A DNA stretch of 64,000 nt from Rouxiella sp. WC2420 (GTDB taxonomy: Bacteria; Pseudomonadota; Gammaproteobacteria; Enterobacterales; Enterobacteriaceae): the NCBI RefSeq assembly GCF_041200025.1, contig NZ_CP165628.1, positions 3,224,001 to 3,288,000 on the forward strand. Reading direction: 5' to 3'. Positions 46,788 through 55,475 of the stretch are shown piece by piece. Both the position numbers and the translations under genes were made by a program. Each line of letters starts with the position of its first letter. The stretch's first letter is position 1. The notes under the pieces are model-generated. The model was not told the DNA's origin and did no database searches. It saw nothing but the letters and a program-made list of their open reading frames with translations.

Positions 46788-47046
46788 GCTCACTTTCCTT
46801 CTGCCACACCTTGGCGTTATGGTTATCGACGCTCATTATTTCGAGGAAGTCCCACATGTCCTCTAAGCTATAGACCGTCTGAAGCTCATACCTCGTCGCC
46901 AACTTCCCTGACACCACTGCAGCTATGTTCGGGGCTACGTTGGTGTATTCAACGAGCCCTCTTGGTTTGTCTGCGGTGAATTGAGGTGGGATGTCTAGCT
47001 GGCGACGGCGGTTATAAAATCCACGTGCAGCTTTAACACCTCTGCA
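46780..47046 (-). other. Tail assembly chaperone -1 frameshift extension
   Basis: The -1 frame relative to the chaperone gene is open from about 47046 to the TAA at 46780: VKAARGFYNRRRQLDIPPQF, TADKPRGLVEYTNVAPNIAA, VVSGKLATRYELQTVYSLED, ending WQKESEHG, overlapping the tape measure start. It has no start codon or Shine-Dalgarno of its own. As in lambda G/GT, it is probably fused to the chaperone by slippage, perhaps at GTG TTA AAG (about 47041-47049). Confidence 0.65.
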
Positions 47047-47399
47047 CGCAATTTCAGCCTGGTAGTAAACTCTTCGATGTCGTTATTGATATCTGCTCGG
47101 GTGACAGATGGGTTGCCCGGGTCAGGAATAATGGACACGCAGGCCATTAACTCATCCAGTAACGGCTTAGCTTCGTCGAGTGGAATTTTTGCGACCAGCG
47201 ACAGACCCAGCTGGGCTAATGCCACCATACCCATCTGCGCGAAGTCATCCGGCACCTCAATGCCGTTGCGTGCCATTGCCATACCGGCACGGATCGCCCA
47301 CCACTCAGCCTTATCAGCGGACATTTCCTTAATCAGAAATACCTTGCCCTCGTCACGGCCTTTCGCCTCAACCGTAAATACTTTTTCTTTACGAGCCAT
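46995..47399 (-). CDS. Tail assembly chaperone
   Basis: 134 residues between the tube and tape measure genes: FTVEAKGRDEGKVFLIKEMS, AEWWAIRAGMAMARNGIEVP, and a helical C-terminal half. The family chaperones the tape measure before tube assembly. It is probably also made as a longer frameshift product. Confidence 0.82.
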   Translation of the reverse strand: MARKEKVFTVEAKGRDEGKVFLIKEMSADKAEWWAIRAGMAMARNGIEVPDDFAQMGMVALAQLGLSLVAKIPLDEAKPLLDELMACVSIIPDPGNPSVTRADINNDIEEFTTRLKLRAEVLKLHVDFITAVAS

Positions 47400-47408
47400 T
47401 ATTTATCC

Positions 47409-47852
47409 TTAAGAGGCGGAATAGACTTCAGCGGTGATGGATTCCCATTCGATCAACGCCTGGGATGCCTGAAGCACACGCTTGGCATCTGGCATTGCTT
47501 TCCAGCGTTTCAGCACGCCGTTGGTGAGCGTGTATTTGCGACCTATTGCTGGCAGGATTAGCGTCATGTTGCAGCGGAATACTGCTACCGAAGTGCGCGA
47601 GGTGGTTGCCCAGGTGTCGAAAATCACGCGGCTATCGCTGTCTGGCATGATATGGATGGTTTGCGGCAGGTCACCATAGATAAAACCTGCGGACAACTTA
47701 CCATCTGCGCCACGTACGGTCTGCGCCAACTCTAAGGCCTCGGTGTCGAAGATATCCTCGGCCGCAAACCCCTGAATCTGCTGCGCTGTCGTGTACAGGT
47801 TAGTCACAGTCAACATCATGATTGCATCAGCGGAAGTAATGGTATTGGACAT
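47409..47852 (-). CDS. Tail tube protein, DUF3277 family
   Basis: 147 residues: DAIMMLTVTNLYTTAQQIQG, DIFDTEALELAQTVRGADGK and FRCNMTLILPAIGRKYTLTN. These match the DUF3277 tube subunits that follow DUF3383 sheath genes. It starts 1 nt from the sheath stop. Confidence 0.88.
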   Translation of the reverse strand: MSNTITSADAIMMLTVTNLYTTAQQIQGFAAEDIFDTEALELAQTVRGADGKLSAGFIYGDLPQTIHIMPDSDSRVIFDTWATTSRTSVAVFRCNMTLILPAIGRKYTLTNGVLKRWKAMPDAKRVLQASQALIEWESITAEVYSAS

Positions 47853-49330
47853 TATTGAACCTCAACTGAAGCAAGAGTGAGTTTCTGGACCGCGCCGCCG
47901 TCACAATAGTAAAGCGTGCATGATGGAGTAGTCCGATTCGAACGCATGGTTGCCGTAAACGGGCCGATATACAGGTAATAGCCTTTGGCAATCAGCGAGG
48001 TTGAGATGTCAGAACCCACAGTGTTCTTGATCTGCAAAATCTGTGATGCGCTCAGGTCCGTGCCCGTACTCATGCCGCCCCACGCCAGGAACTGTGCAAA
48101 GGTGTCTGCCATTGATGCTTCAATCTGCGCACGGCCAGCAGCGTTGTATGGCACGTAGGTGTCACTCATGAACAGGGTTATCACATCCTGTTGGAGTTGA
48201 GCGTTAAACCATACTTGCCCAAAGAAGGCATCTACCCACTTGAAGTCGCCGGTAATTGAGCCAGGTGCCCAATACTTCTCATTGAAGTTGTTTGAAGTGT
48301 ATTGGCCATAGAAGTTGTATCCGTTGGCCGCAAGTGCGTCGTAATCATCAGAATCTGATACATCGGCAGACAGGCCATCCAGTGCGCGATATTTCAGCGT
48401 GCGGCGGCCGTTGGTTGCATCGAAATTCAATGCCGCGGCAAAGCCAAGAACATTAGCCGCTTTGGTGCGGTCGCCATAGACTGGGATAACAGAGCCGTAG
48501 TCGTATGTGCTAATCACCTGGTAGGCGAAAGTGTCAGTGCTGCCCGTGGTGGTTGCATCACTCTCCAGCGCCCATCCCGCGTAAGCGAAGCGATCTGACT
48601 GTGCACTGGCCCACGCTGAGAATGCCACATGCTGTGCTGTTGTTGCGGTAAACGAGGTAGTGAATGCTGCCCAGTCCTGAGATGCTGAAAGGATTGCCTT
48701 AAATGTATCCGTAGGATTGGCAATGTCTGAACCCTGAGAAATCACCGCGCCCTGAGTGCTGGAAAGTTTCAGGTTATCGGCGAGCGTGCCAGACGCAAAG
48801 GTGATCGTGCTGTCAGCACCCGTGGTCGCCGAGGTGATAATGAAAGATTTCACTGTAGTGTCATAGACCACCGTCACTTCGTTGCCCAGTGCGGCTTCTA
48901 TCAGCGCTGCTGCGGCTGCATAGCTTGTTGCGGAAGACAGTGTGATTGTGGTTGATGTCACTAGCGTACCGTCAACAGTCAGCACCAACGTACCGCTGAA
49001 CAACTTCAACGCATCCAGGGTGACTGAGGCCATTGATCCGGAACGCAACCACGCAGATACTGCCTCAGAGTTAAACTGTGAGAGATATAAGGTGCCCGGC
49101 GTTTTTGTGCAGTTGTTGTAACCCTGAAAATAAACCGTGGCCATCGCGCCCTCATTCGACTGAGAACCAAAATAATCGGTCACGTCTGAGGTACTGCTGA
49201 ATGACAACAGGCTGCCAACTGCAGCATATGCGCTGTCAGTCAGGATCAAGCCGTTCAAATCTACCGCACTGCCCGCAGCTGCCAGCACACTCGGAAGTAT
49301 TTGTACGTCTTTACTTAATGGAATTGCCAT
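47852..49330 (-). CDS. Contractile tail sheath protein, DUF3383 family
   Basis: 492 residues; ADYFGSQSNEGAMATVYFQG-like region near residue 50, VYFQGYNNCTKTPGTLYLSQ and YWAPGSITGDFKWVDAFFGQ are typical DUF3383 sheath elements, with the C-terminal sheath domain ending VQKLTLASVEVQ. It shows the phage has a contractile tail. Confidence 0.92.
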   Translation of the reverse strand: MAIPLSKDVQILPSVLAAAGSAVDLNGLILTDSAYAAVGSLLSFSSTSDVTDYFGSQSNEGAMATVYFQGYNNCTKTPGTLYLSQFNSEAVSAWLRSGSMASVTLDALKLFSGTLVLTVDGTLVTSTTITLSSATSYAAAAALIEAALGNEVTVVYDTTVKSFIITSATTGADSTITFASGTLADNLKLSSTQGAVISQGSDIANPTDTFKAILSASQDWAAFTTSFTATTAQHVAFSAWASAQSDRFAYAGWALESDATTTGSTDTFAYQVISTYDYGSVIPVYGDRTKAANVLGFAAALNFDATNGRRTLKYRALDGLSADVSDSDDYDALAANGYNFYGQYTSNNFNEKYWAPGSITGDFKWVDAFFGQVWFNAQLQQDVITLFMSDTYVPYNAAGRAQIEASMADTFAQFLAWGGMSTGTDLSASQILQIKNTVGSDISTSLIAKGYYLYIGPFTATMRSNRTTPSCTLYYCDGGAVQKLTLASVEVQ

Positions 49331-49333
49331 TTA

Positions 49334-49870
49334 TTAATTCTCCGGAGGAAAAGTGGCGTCGATAGATTTGGCTTTTATCGTGATGTTGGTAAAGAAATCC
49401 TGAGGCACCGAAACAACTGGGTTTATTTGGGCGTGAAAATCAAACGTCCACCGGTTTTCATATTGGGCCTCGGCATTCGTTAAAGCGTTCTGGTGTGGTT
49501 CTGTCGCATACAGTGGCTTCATGTCCACGTCAGAGTTTGCGAAGTACTCGCAGGCAAACTCCGTTCTGACCAATGGTGCTATCGTGGCCGCGATATCAGC
49601 CGCGTCCGGTCCATAGCAGTCGAGTTGACAGCCCCACTCAGTCGTTCTCAGGTTATCCTGCGTGCCGCTTCCGTCTGTGTTTGGTGAGTAAGTGATGCGA
49701 CTTGTTGAACGGCCATAGCTGTTTAACGGCGTCATGGTGATGAAGTTACCGATTGGCATCGGCACACCGTTTTCCTGCGACAAAATCACTTCTGCACTGA
49801 CGATGGACAATAAAAAACCGCGCAAGGCGGTTGTGATGTCATCCTGTTTAATGCTGATGGTGGCGGTCAT
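49334..49870 (-). CDS. Neck/tail terminator-like protein
   Basis: 178 residues just before the sheath: ITTALRGFLLSIVSAEVILS, GNFITMTPLNSYGRSTSRIT and TTEWGCQLDCYGPDAADIAA resemble the LIC_12616-type proteins at this site in ZF40-like phages. Probable tail terminator; overlaps its upstream neighbour by 4 nt. Confidence 0.75.
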   Translation of the reverse strand: MTATISIKQDDITTALRGFLLSIVSAEVILSQENGVPMPIGNFITMTPLNSYGRSTSRITYSPNTDGSGTQDNLRTTEWGCQLDCYGPDAADIAATIAPLVRTEFACEYFANSDVDMKPLYATEPHQNALTNAEAQYENRWTFDFHAQINPVVSVPQDFFTNITIKAKSIDATFPPEN

Positions 49871-50244
49871 GTGTTCACCTGGAGCGTGACCACGAACTTA
49901 CACCAATCCGGCCACTCCTCAAGCGGCTGGGTAATCAGCCACTTTTCATTTTTAGATGGAATAAGCAGATAGTCACCCCCCTTCTGATTTGGTCGGTTAA
50001 CACCCTCAAAATTGCCGTTCACATAGGCTGATTTGATAACGCCCTGCAAGTTGAGTCCATCAACCTTCATGAGGTCTGTATAGCTTAATGGCTGAAGCTG
50101 CAGAGTGACGTCTTGCGTGCTGTATGACGGCGTTCGGTGACCTGCCGCGTCAGTCGTGTACTGGCCGGTGCTAACCATCATCTGAGCTGGAATATCAGGG
50201 TTAACAGTGGTTATTGCACCGCGCACGAGACCATGAAGGTTCAT
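49867..50244 (-). CDS. Head-tail joining protein
   Basis: 125 residues: starts MNLHGLVRGAITTVNPDIPA and contains VTLQLQPLSYTDLMKVDGLN and GGDYLLIPSKNEKWLITQPL. Small beta-rich neck protein in the head-completion cluster; family call from position and size. Confidence 0.72.
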   Translation of the reverse strand: MNLHGLVRGAITTVNPDIPAQMMVSTGQYTTDAAGHRTPSYSTQDVTLQLQPLSYTDLMKVDGLNLQGVIKSAYVNGNFEGVNRPNQKGGDYLLIPSKNEKWLITQPLEEWPDWCKFVVTLQVNT

Positions 50245-50714
50245 TAATCCCCTCCGTTAATAATCTCGAAATCAACAGATTTTTGCATTACTCCAGAATC
50301 TACTAGGGTCTGTTCGGGTCGAGCCAGCCCTTTCCTGATTTTTGCTGCTACCGTTGCATCAGCACTTTCAGGAGGAACGACATGGTCAATGGTATTCTTG
50401 ATGTCCTGAACCATGAGAGGTCCTAGCCCATTAAAGGCCTGTGTCATTCCATTGCCGTCTAAGGATTTACCTTTAACCAACTTTCCAAGTGCCGCTCCCC
50501 ACTCGCCAGTTTTCTCAGCCACCGTAATACGCATAAAAGGCCGCGCCGGTATGTGCAGCGTTCCAAATTCATTGGCCGCGGCATAGGGAGCAACAGGCTC
50601 TAAGGCGTCATTGGTAGCGCCAGCAAGGATTCCGACATTCATCTGCAACTTTAGATTGCAGCCCATTGCAGCCAAGGCCTTTTGAAGCTTATCTCCGCCT
50701 GACATTGAAGACAT
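50244..50714 (-). CDS. Neck protein, HK97 gp10-like
   Basis: 156 residues: VGILAGATNDALEPVAPYAA, ANEFGTLHIPARPFMRITVA are typical of gp10-like tail completion proteins (AxxNEFGT, IPxRPFxR). Followed immediately by the joining protein with 1-nt overlap. Confidence 0.82.
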   Translation of the reverse strand: MSSMSGGDKLQKALAAMGCNLKLQMNVGILAGATNDALEPVAPYAAANEFGTLHIPARPFMRITVAEKTGEWGAALGKLVKGKSLDGNGMTQAFNGLGPLMVQDIKNTIDHVVPPESADATVAAKIRKGLARPEQTLVDSGVMQKSVDFEIINGGD

Positions 50715-50717
50715 GGT

Positions 50718-51131
50718 TTACCCCCATGGATGGACGTATTTTTTAGCAACATACCGACCACCAACAACATATTTACGCGTTGCCTGCCAGTACATGCTCC
50801 CGCAAGGTGTTTGCTTAAACCACGATGCATTGGTTGCATCTGGCACGGAGAATGAAACGCTTACTGACCCCTCTGAAGCGCTTGCGATTGGCCCTGACTG
50901 CCCATCACCCCACAACGCCATTGTCGCCATATGGCAGACCAGCAAATAGAGGATGGTTTTCCGGTCTTTGACGCCGTTATCCGGATCATAGGGGACGACA
51001 GAAGCATTGGTATTGTCGAGTAATAGGCATGCCACATCAAACGCCTGGTTGAGCTGTGGGTCAGTCAGTACGCCTGCAAATCGCGGATATATCCCGGTGA
51101 ACTCAGAGGAGTCAAACTCGACAATAGCCAT
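50718..51131 (-). CDS. Head-tail connector, DUF4054 family
   Basis: 137 residues: FTGIYPRFAGVLTDPQLNQA, RKTILYLLVCHMATMALWGD and WFKQTPCGSMYWQATRKYVV match DUF4054 connectors, which have this WYxxTxYGxxxW pattern at the end. It overlaps the previous gene by 1 nt. Confidence 0.85.
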   Translation of the reverse strand: MAIVEFDSSEFTGIYPRFAGVLTDPQLNQAFDVACLLLDNTNASVVPYDPDNGVKDRKTILYLLVCHMATMALWGDGQSGPIASASEGSVSVSFSVPDATNASWFKQTPCGSMYWQATRKYVVGGRYVAKKYVHPWG

Positions 51132-51553
51132 TACGCTGCCTCGCTAGCCGGGACTTCTTCAGTTTTAATGGTCTTGTCATTTTTGGTGTCGACTGGCTCA
51201 AGGCCGTGCTTCACTGCAGATTTTTCATCCGCACTATCTTCAGCGCTGGCATAGTCCGTTTCATATACCAAAGTGCCGTTTGTGAAGTGGGGCATCTTGC
51301 CGTAAGCCTGCAACACCTCTTCCCAATCATCGGCTGGTACGGTAGTTTTGCCAAAACCACAGGTCAGCGTGCCTTTTTCAAGGCCCCGAAGATGGAAGTC
51401 GCTACCGTAAAGAGACACCTTACGTCCGTTAGAGATATCAAAAACAATACCGTGCGGGTGCTTGAGGCGAACGTGAACGAGATCTGACATGTTATTTCCT
51501 TGGGAAGAAGAATCAGCCTCCTCAGAGGCTGTATTTTTACGTGGTCGCGCCAT
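51131..51553 (-). CDS. Head protein, unknown
   Basis: 140 residues between capsid and connector. LVHVRLKHPHGIVFDISNGR and LTCGFGKTTVPADDWEEVLQ form a small beta-rich core, flanked by charged, low-complexity ends. An internal ATG (MSDLVHVRL, 51490) has a Shine-Dalgarno-like GGAA upstream and could be the true start. Function unknown; possibly head decoration or completion. Confidence 0.6.
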   Translation of the reverse strand: MARPRKNTASEEADSSSQGNNMSDLVHVRLKHPHGIVFDISNGRKVSLYGSDFHLRGLEKGTLTCGFGKTTVPADDWEEVLQAYGKMPHFTNGTLVYETDYASAEDSADEKSAVKHGLEPVDTKNDKTIKTEEVPASEAA

Positions 51554-51556
51554 AGT

Positions 51557-52576
51557 TTACATACCTGTCATTTGTGCGACGGCTGCAGGGACTCGAATTA
51601 CACCGCCGTAGGTGGTGCCGGTTACCTTCTGAGCAAAAGAAGATAGTGATGGTACGATGCGGCCCATGCGGATTTTCTCACCAAAGCCTAAAAGGCCGGT
51701 TTCATTCCCAAGCACTTCCGGCGCAATCAGGATCATCGTTTCTGCAGCTGCTGGTGCATTGGCTGCGCCTAACTGAGGAAGCGAAACGAATACCATGTTC
51801 GGGAAATATTCCTTCAGCATGGACATAACGGTTACGCCAAGCTGAGTGGGCTCTGCTAGCAAGGTGCGCAGGCCAGGCGAGCAAGCCAGTTTTAAAACAG
51901 ACTTCTCATCAACCAAGCCGGAAAGTTGATTGACCAGTTGGGTGAAAAGCTTGATCACATCGTTATAACGCGCAATCGCATCTTTGCTTGACCAGGCAGT
52001 TGCACCGGAAACAGAGATCGGGGTGATAGCCGCTTGCAGATTTGGGTCATTCAGCACACCATAGATTTCTTTACCGGCGACGCCAAGTAAATAAAACTTA
52101 TTGGCGTCAATATCGATCGTAGTTGCTGCTGAACGTTGCTTGGCCGCCGCCAGGTTAATTTTGGCTTGTGCCGCCATATCCTGCTCCAGATCACCGTACT
52201 GAATGATTGTCTGGAAGCGGTATTGCTCACGGGTGTGCCATTCAGAGTTAACACCTGCTACACCAAATTGACCGAAGTCAGAATATGCGGCGGTATTACC
52301 GGTAACTTCATCTGCACGCCATTTAAAGTAAGGCGTAGTCCAGTCCCCGCGCTTTTCTTCATTGAATAGCTCACGGGCGTTACGCGGTGCTGTTAGGATT
52401 TCAATGACGGTAGGATCGATATACGCCAGCAACTCAGCTGGGATCGTTGAGTTTGCCTGTGTGATAAGCGCAGCATCCTGAATAAGACGCGGCATATTAT
52501 CCTTGGTGATCCATTCACGTGCGTTGCGGCCAAAATCAAAGCCGTATCGCTTAGCTTGTTCGAAAGTAATATTCAT
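51557..52576 (-). CDS. Major capsid protein, DUF2184 family
   Basis: 339 residues from the ATG at 52576 (GGAG 6 nt upstream); the frame extends to 52627 without support. FDFGRNAREWITKDNMPRLI, RELFNEEKRGDWTTPYFKWR and EQYRFQTIIQYGDLEQDMAA are DUF2184 capsid features (HK97 fold). It lies after the cement protein as in related phages. Confidence 0.9.
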   Translation of the reverse strand: MNITFEQAKRYGFDFGRNAREWITKDNMPRLIQDAALITQANSTIPAELLAYIDPTVIEILTAPRNARELFNEEKRGDWTTPYFKWRADEVTGNTAAYSDFGQFGVAGVNSEWHTREQYRFQTIIQYGDLEQDMAAQAKINLAAAKQRSAATTIDIDANKFYLLGVAGKEIYGVLNDPNLQAAITPISVSGATAWSSKDAIARYNDVIKLFTQLVNQLSGLVDEKSVLKLACSPGLRTLLAEPTQLGVTVMSMLKEYFPNMVFVSLPQLGAANAPAAAETMILIAPEVLGNETGLLGFGEKIRMGRIVPSLSSFAQKVTGTTYGGVIRVPAAVAQMTGM

Positions 52577-52651
52577 TATTGTCTCCATCCGCACGTGACG
52601 ATGCCCACCGAGATAATTCAGTGTCATTCACGAAGGGATTATTTCAGGGGG

Positions 52652-53134
52652 TTAGGCGGCTGGGGTCCAGTTGGAAATGAATACCAGGTTATCGCTGGTA
52701 CGCACTTCCCTTACTACAAAACTTGTCTCTAGAGAGCCAGCAACGGTTGCGCCCGCTGCAGCATAAGAAACACTGCCATCAGTTGTGGAAGCGAATGCCT
52801 TCTGCCCAACCGTTGGTGCTGTGGTTCCGAAGCTCGTGTAGAACTCGCCGATTGTCGCCACGGTCACCGGCGTTTCATCTGGAATACCGAGCGTGCCACC
52901 AGAGAGCAGCGCGAAGTTATAGTAATTAAGCAAGCGCTCTACAAAGCCTGCAAGCACGGTGCCTGCCGCACTAACCTGAGATGATGGATCGGTACCCTGG
53001 AAAACAAAGTTGCCGACGGTCACAACACCTTCTGCCAGCGGATTTGTCGGAAGATATACGACGGGGTTGTGTGATGCTCGATCACCAACAACTGCGCCAG
53101 AGTAGTAAAGATTTACTTGAGTTTGAAGGCCCAT
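52652..53134 (-). CDS. Capsid cement/decoration protein
   Basis: 160 residues: GLQTQVNLYYSGAVVGDRAS, VVTVGNFVFQGTDPSSQVSA and VRTSDNLVFISNWTPAA. These match the gp24-like structural cement family of this phage type, between DUF2213 and capsid genes. Confidence 0.82.
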   Translation of the reverse strand: MGLQTQVNLYYSGAVVGDRASHNPVVYLPTNPLAEGVVTVGNFVFQGTDPSSQVSAAGTVLAGFVERLLNYYNFALLSGGTLGIPDETPVTVATIGEFYTSFGTTAPTVGQKAFASTTDGSVSYAAAGATVAGSLETSFVVREVRTSDNLVFISNWTPAA

Positions 53135-53144
53135 TTATTGCCCC

Positions 53145-54635
53145 TTAATTAATTTTGATTTTGCCAAGGCCTGCAAACTGACCTTCGAAAGTATCCAGGG
53201 AAGAGTCGAGGACAGGGGACGGATTTGCTGGCTTATTCGATGCCAGCATATCCACCATGCCTTTGTAAGATGACTTTTCATACTGACCGATTTTTACGCC
53301 TTTTTGTTTCAGAGCATGCCCATAGATATCTTCAGCGCTGTCGAATGCCATAACATCGACCTCACCGATCAGGTCACGCACCTTGCGACCTGCTTCATTG
53401 AGATTGCGGAAGTGAGCCTGGGCTTCAGTACGCGCCTGCAATTTGATTGAATTGGCATCCATTGTCGGCTCACCCTCTTTTTTCTTTTTGGCTTCTTCAG
53501 CCGCTGCCGCTTCTTCTTCGGCTTGCTTCTTGGCGGCTTTCTCTTCTTCCGTCAGATCTTCGTCGCCAGTTGGCTCTGATATGCAGGCCAGAATTTTAGC
53601 CAGCACATCGTCAGGCACCTTACCTTCCAGCAATGCTTTGAGACTTTCTGAAGCGTTATCTTCGTCAAAAGCAGGCTCTTCTGCAGCGCTTGCCGGCTTC
53701 TCTTCTGGTTCTACGACTTCCTCAGCCGCCTCCATTAGTTCAGCAAGCTCTTCCGGCTCGATATCCATGTCCTGAGCAATCTTAGCCCCATATTGACGAA
53801 CGACTGCTTTTGCCAGGGTTGCAGGTTTTTTGTATGAACCAACCAGTTTGGTCAGATCGGCGGGGACAGCATCCATAGTTAGACGCGGCTTTAAGTAGGC
53901 AGCCAGCGTTGCACGCACCGCCACCTGTTTACGGGTAAGTTGCATTATTTTTTGCACCTTTATTGGTTTTGACGGCATTGCGTCGTGGACAGAAACTTCG
54001 GGACCAGCCCGACCTTCCCTTACAAGCGTTACGTGATTACCTCGGATGTTTCGAATCACAAAGTCATAAGCAACGCCGTTGAACTCACCAGGAGTGAAAT
54101 CCGGATCAAAGAAATAGCCGCAGCTAATTTCTTTTAGTTTTTTGCTATCAATCGCTTCAATGGCTGACTGGTCAGTGACTATCAAGGCATTGTCGAGATA
54201 AGGTGAGTCCCACACTGGCGTAGTGCCAATTGAGCCGACTCTTTCCTCTTTCAATGGAGCGTGCGCTGAGTCCTGCTTATGAATAATCAGCAATGGCATG
54301 CCATTAAACATGTCTTTAGATTTCTCTAACTCTTCGGCAGACCGGTATCCGTAGTAAACTTTTTCAGGGTCTAAACCTTGCTCATCAAACCCAGGAATTT
54401 CTCGCCCATAATATGGGGCTACCTGCTCTTTAGTGAGGTGGGTCTGGGATACGTGCAGATACCCGTTTTCGTCAATACGACGACGTGACGCTTCGTCAAA
54501 GGCCATTGAGCTAAGTTGAGCAACTCCAGTTGGCGAGCCTTTTTCGGCTTGCTCGCGTGTAGAATGTATTTTCCCGTGCGCACCAAAGCGAAACCCTGCC
54601 TTGCCACCTTTTAAGGTTATTTCTCGGATTGGCAT
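53145..54635 (-). CDS. Prohead protease/scaffold fusion, DUF2213 family
   Basis: 496 residues. The N-terminal DUF2213 domain (about 30-210: RIDENGYLHVSQTHLTKEQV, HKQDSAHAPLKEERVGSIG, LKEISCGYFFDPDFTPGEFN) is protease-like with a candidate Ser/His set. The C-terminal half is acidic, Glu/Ala-rich and coiled-coil (about 290-390), like a scaffold, with an internal ATG at MDANSIKLQARTEAQAHFRN that could start a separate scaffold. It lies just after a terminator-like hairpin. Confidence 0.85.
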   Translation of the reverse strand: MPIREITLKGGKAGFRFGAHGKIHSTREQAEKGSPTGVAQLSSMAFDEASRRRIDENGYLHVSQTHLTKEQVAPYYGREIPGFDEQGLDPEKVYYGYRSAEELEKSKDMFNGMPLLIIHKQDSAHAPLKEERVGSIGTTPVWDSPYLDNALIVTDQSAIEAIDSKKLKEISCGYFFDPDFTPGEFNGVAYDFVIRNIRGNHVTLVREGRAGPEVSVHDAMPSKPIKVQKIMQLTRKQVAVRATLAAYLKPRLTMDAVPADLTKLVGSYKKPATLAKAVVRQYGAKIAQDMDIEPEELAELMEAAEEVVEPEEKPASAAEEPAFDEDNASESLKALLEGKVPDDVLAKILACISEPTGDEDLTEEEKAAKKQAEEEAAAAEEAKKKKEGEPTMDANSIKLQARTEAQAHFRNLNEAGRKVRDLIGEVDVMAFDSAEDIYGHALKQKGVKIGQYEKSSYKGMVDMLASNKPANPSPVLDSSLDTFEGQFAGLGKIKIN

Positions 54636-54656
54636 TTTTTTACCTTTCTGCAGGCA

Positions 54657-54683
54657 ATAAAAAAGGCCACCTGAGTGACCTGT
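54657..54683 (-). terminator. Terminator-like hairpin inside the late operon
   Basis: On the minus strand: AGGTCAC-TCAG-GTGGCCT followed by six T. It lies between the minor head gene and the DUF2213 gene and could reduce readthrough into the capsid genes or be overridden by an antiterminator. Confidence 0.65.
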
Positions 54684-54698
54684 TTTGTTATTGGTTTG

Positions 54699-55475
54699 TC
54701 ATTTAATTACTGGCCTGAACTCACACTTGCAGTTAACCAACTCCCCTGGCATAACCATTCTTCCCTCATGAGGGTCATAGCATCCCTTGCTGAGTTCAAA
54801 TTCGGTGCCATTCATCTTTACATGCGAATGTCTAAATGACTTGCTGCCGCCAGCTCGATGCACCCAAATGCCGTGAGTTATTCCGGCAGACTGGCAACGC
54901 TGCTGTGATATAGCATTGCTGGCCTTGTTATTTTGGTCTCGGGCAATAACCTTAGCTCTTCGTTCAGTTACTCCATACCGCTGCTTTAGCTCTTCTTTCA
55001 AATAGCCAATGTCTCTACCGCGGCTAACGCTTTCTTGCACCAAAGTACTAACCTGAGTTAGATATTGTTCCGGTATGGATTTAATCAATGAAACCTGTGT
55101 TTCATAAATACTGTCGAGGACATTGCGAACCTCGGGGGTGAGTTGCATATTCACGCTCATGCCCTCTGCCCGAAGTTTATTCACCACTGATCCAGATGAG
55201 TAAGCGTCGGCCCGGCGAACAAACCAGGCGGCGATATCCTCTGCCTTTTGCCTGAAAGTGAGTTGCCAGCGACCCATAACTGAAATTAACTTTCTATTCA
55301 TTAGTTTGGACGGGGTAGCATCACCGACAATTTTTGGCTCATGTCGCTTGTACTCGGCAGTTAACCAATAATCGACTGAATTGCTCATTTCCTCAATTAA
55401 CGACTTAAGCTTCTTTTGATACTCCAACTGGAGCCCAACGTTTGCCCTGGTCGCCTTCGCCGCCTTGGGTTTCAT
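54699..55475 (-). CDS. Minor head protein (Mu gpF-like)
   Basis: 258 residues from the ATG at 55475 (GGA 7 nt upstream; 55481 is an alternative and a longer frame reaches 55505). The helical N-terminal part is followed by the head morphogenesis domain: TERRAKVIARDQNNKASNAI, GITHGIWVHRAGGSKSFRHS, HVKMNGTEFELSKG and the Cys-rich VNCKCEFRPV. It overlaps the portal gene by 71 nt in another frame. Confidence 0.88.
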   Translation of the reverse strand: MKPKAAKATRANVGLQLEYQKKLKSLIEEMSNSVDYWLTAEYKRHEPKIVGDATPSKLMNRKLISVMGRWQLTFRQKAEDIAAWFVRRADAYSSGSVVNKLRAEGMSVNMQLTPEVRNVLDSIYETQVSLIKSIPEQYLTQVSTLVQESVSRGRDIGYLKEELKQRYGVTERRAKVIARDQNNKASNAISQQRCQSAGITHGIWVHRAGGSKSFRHSHVKMNGTEFELSKGCYDPHEGRMVMPGELVNCKCEFRPVIK

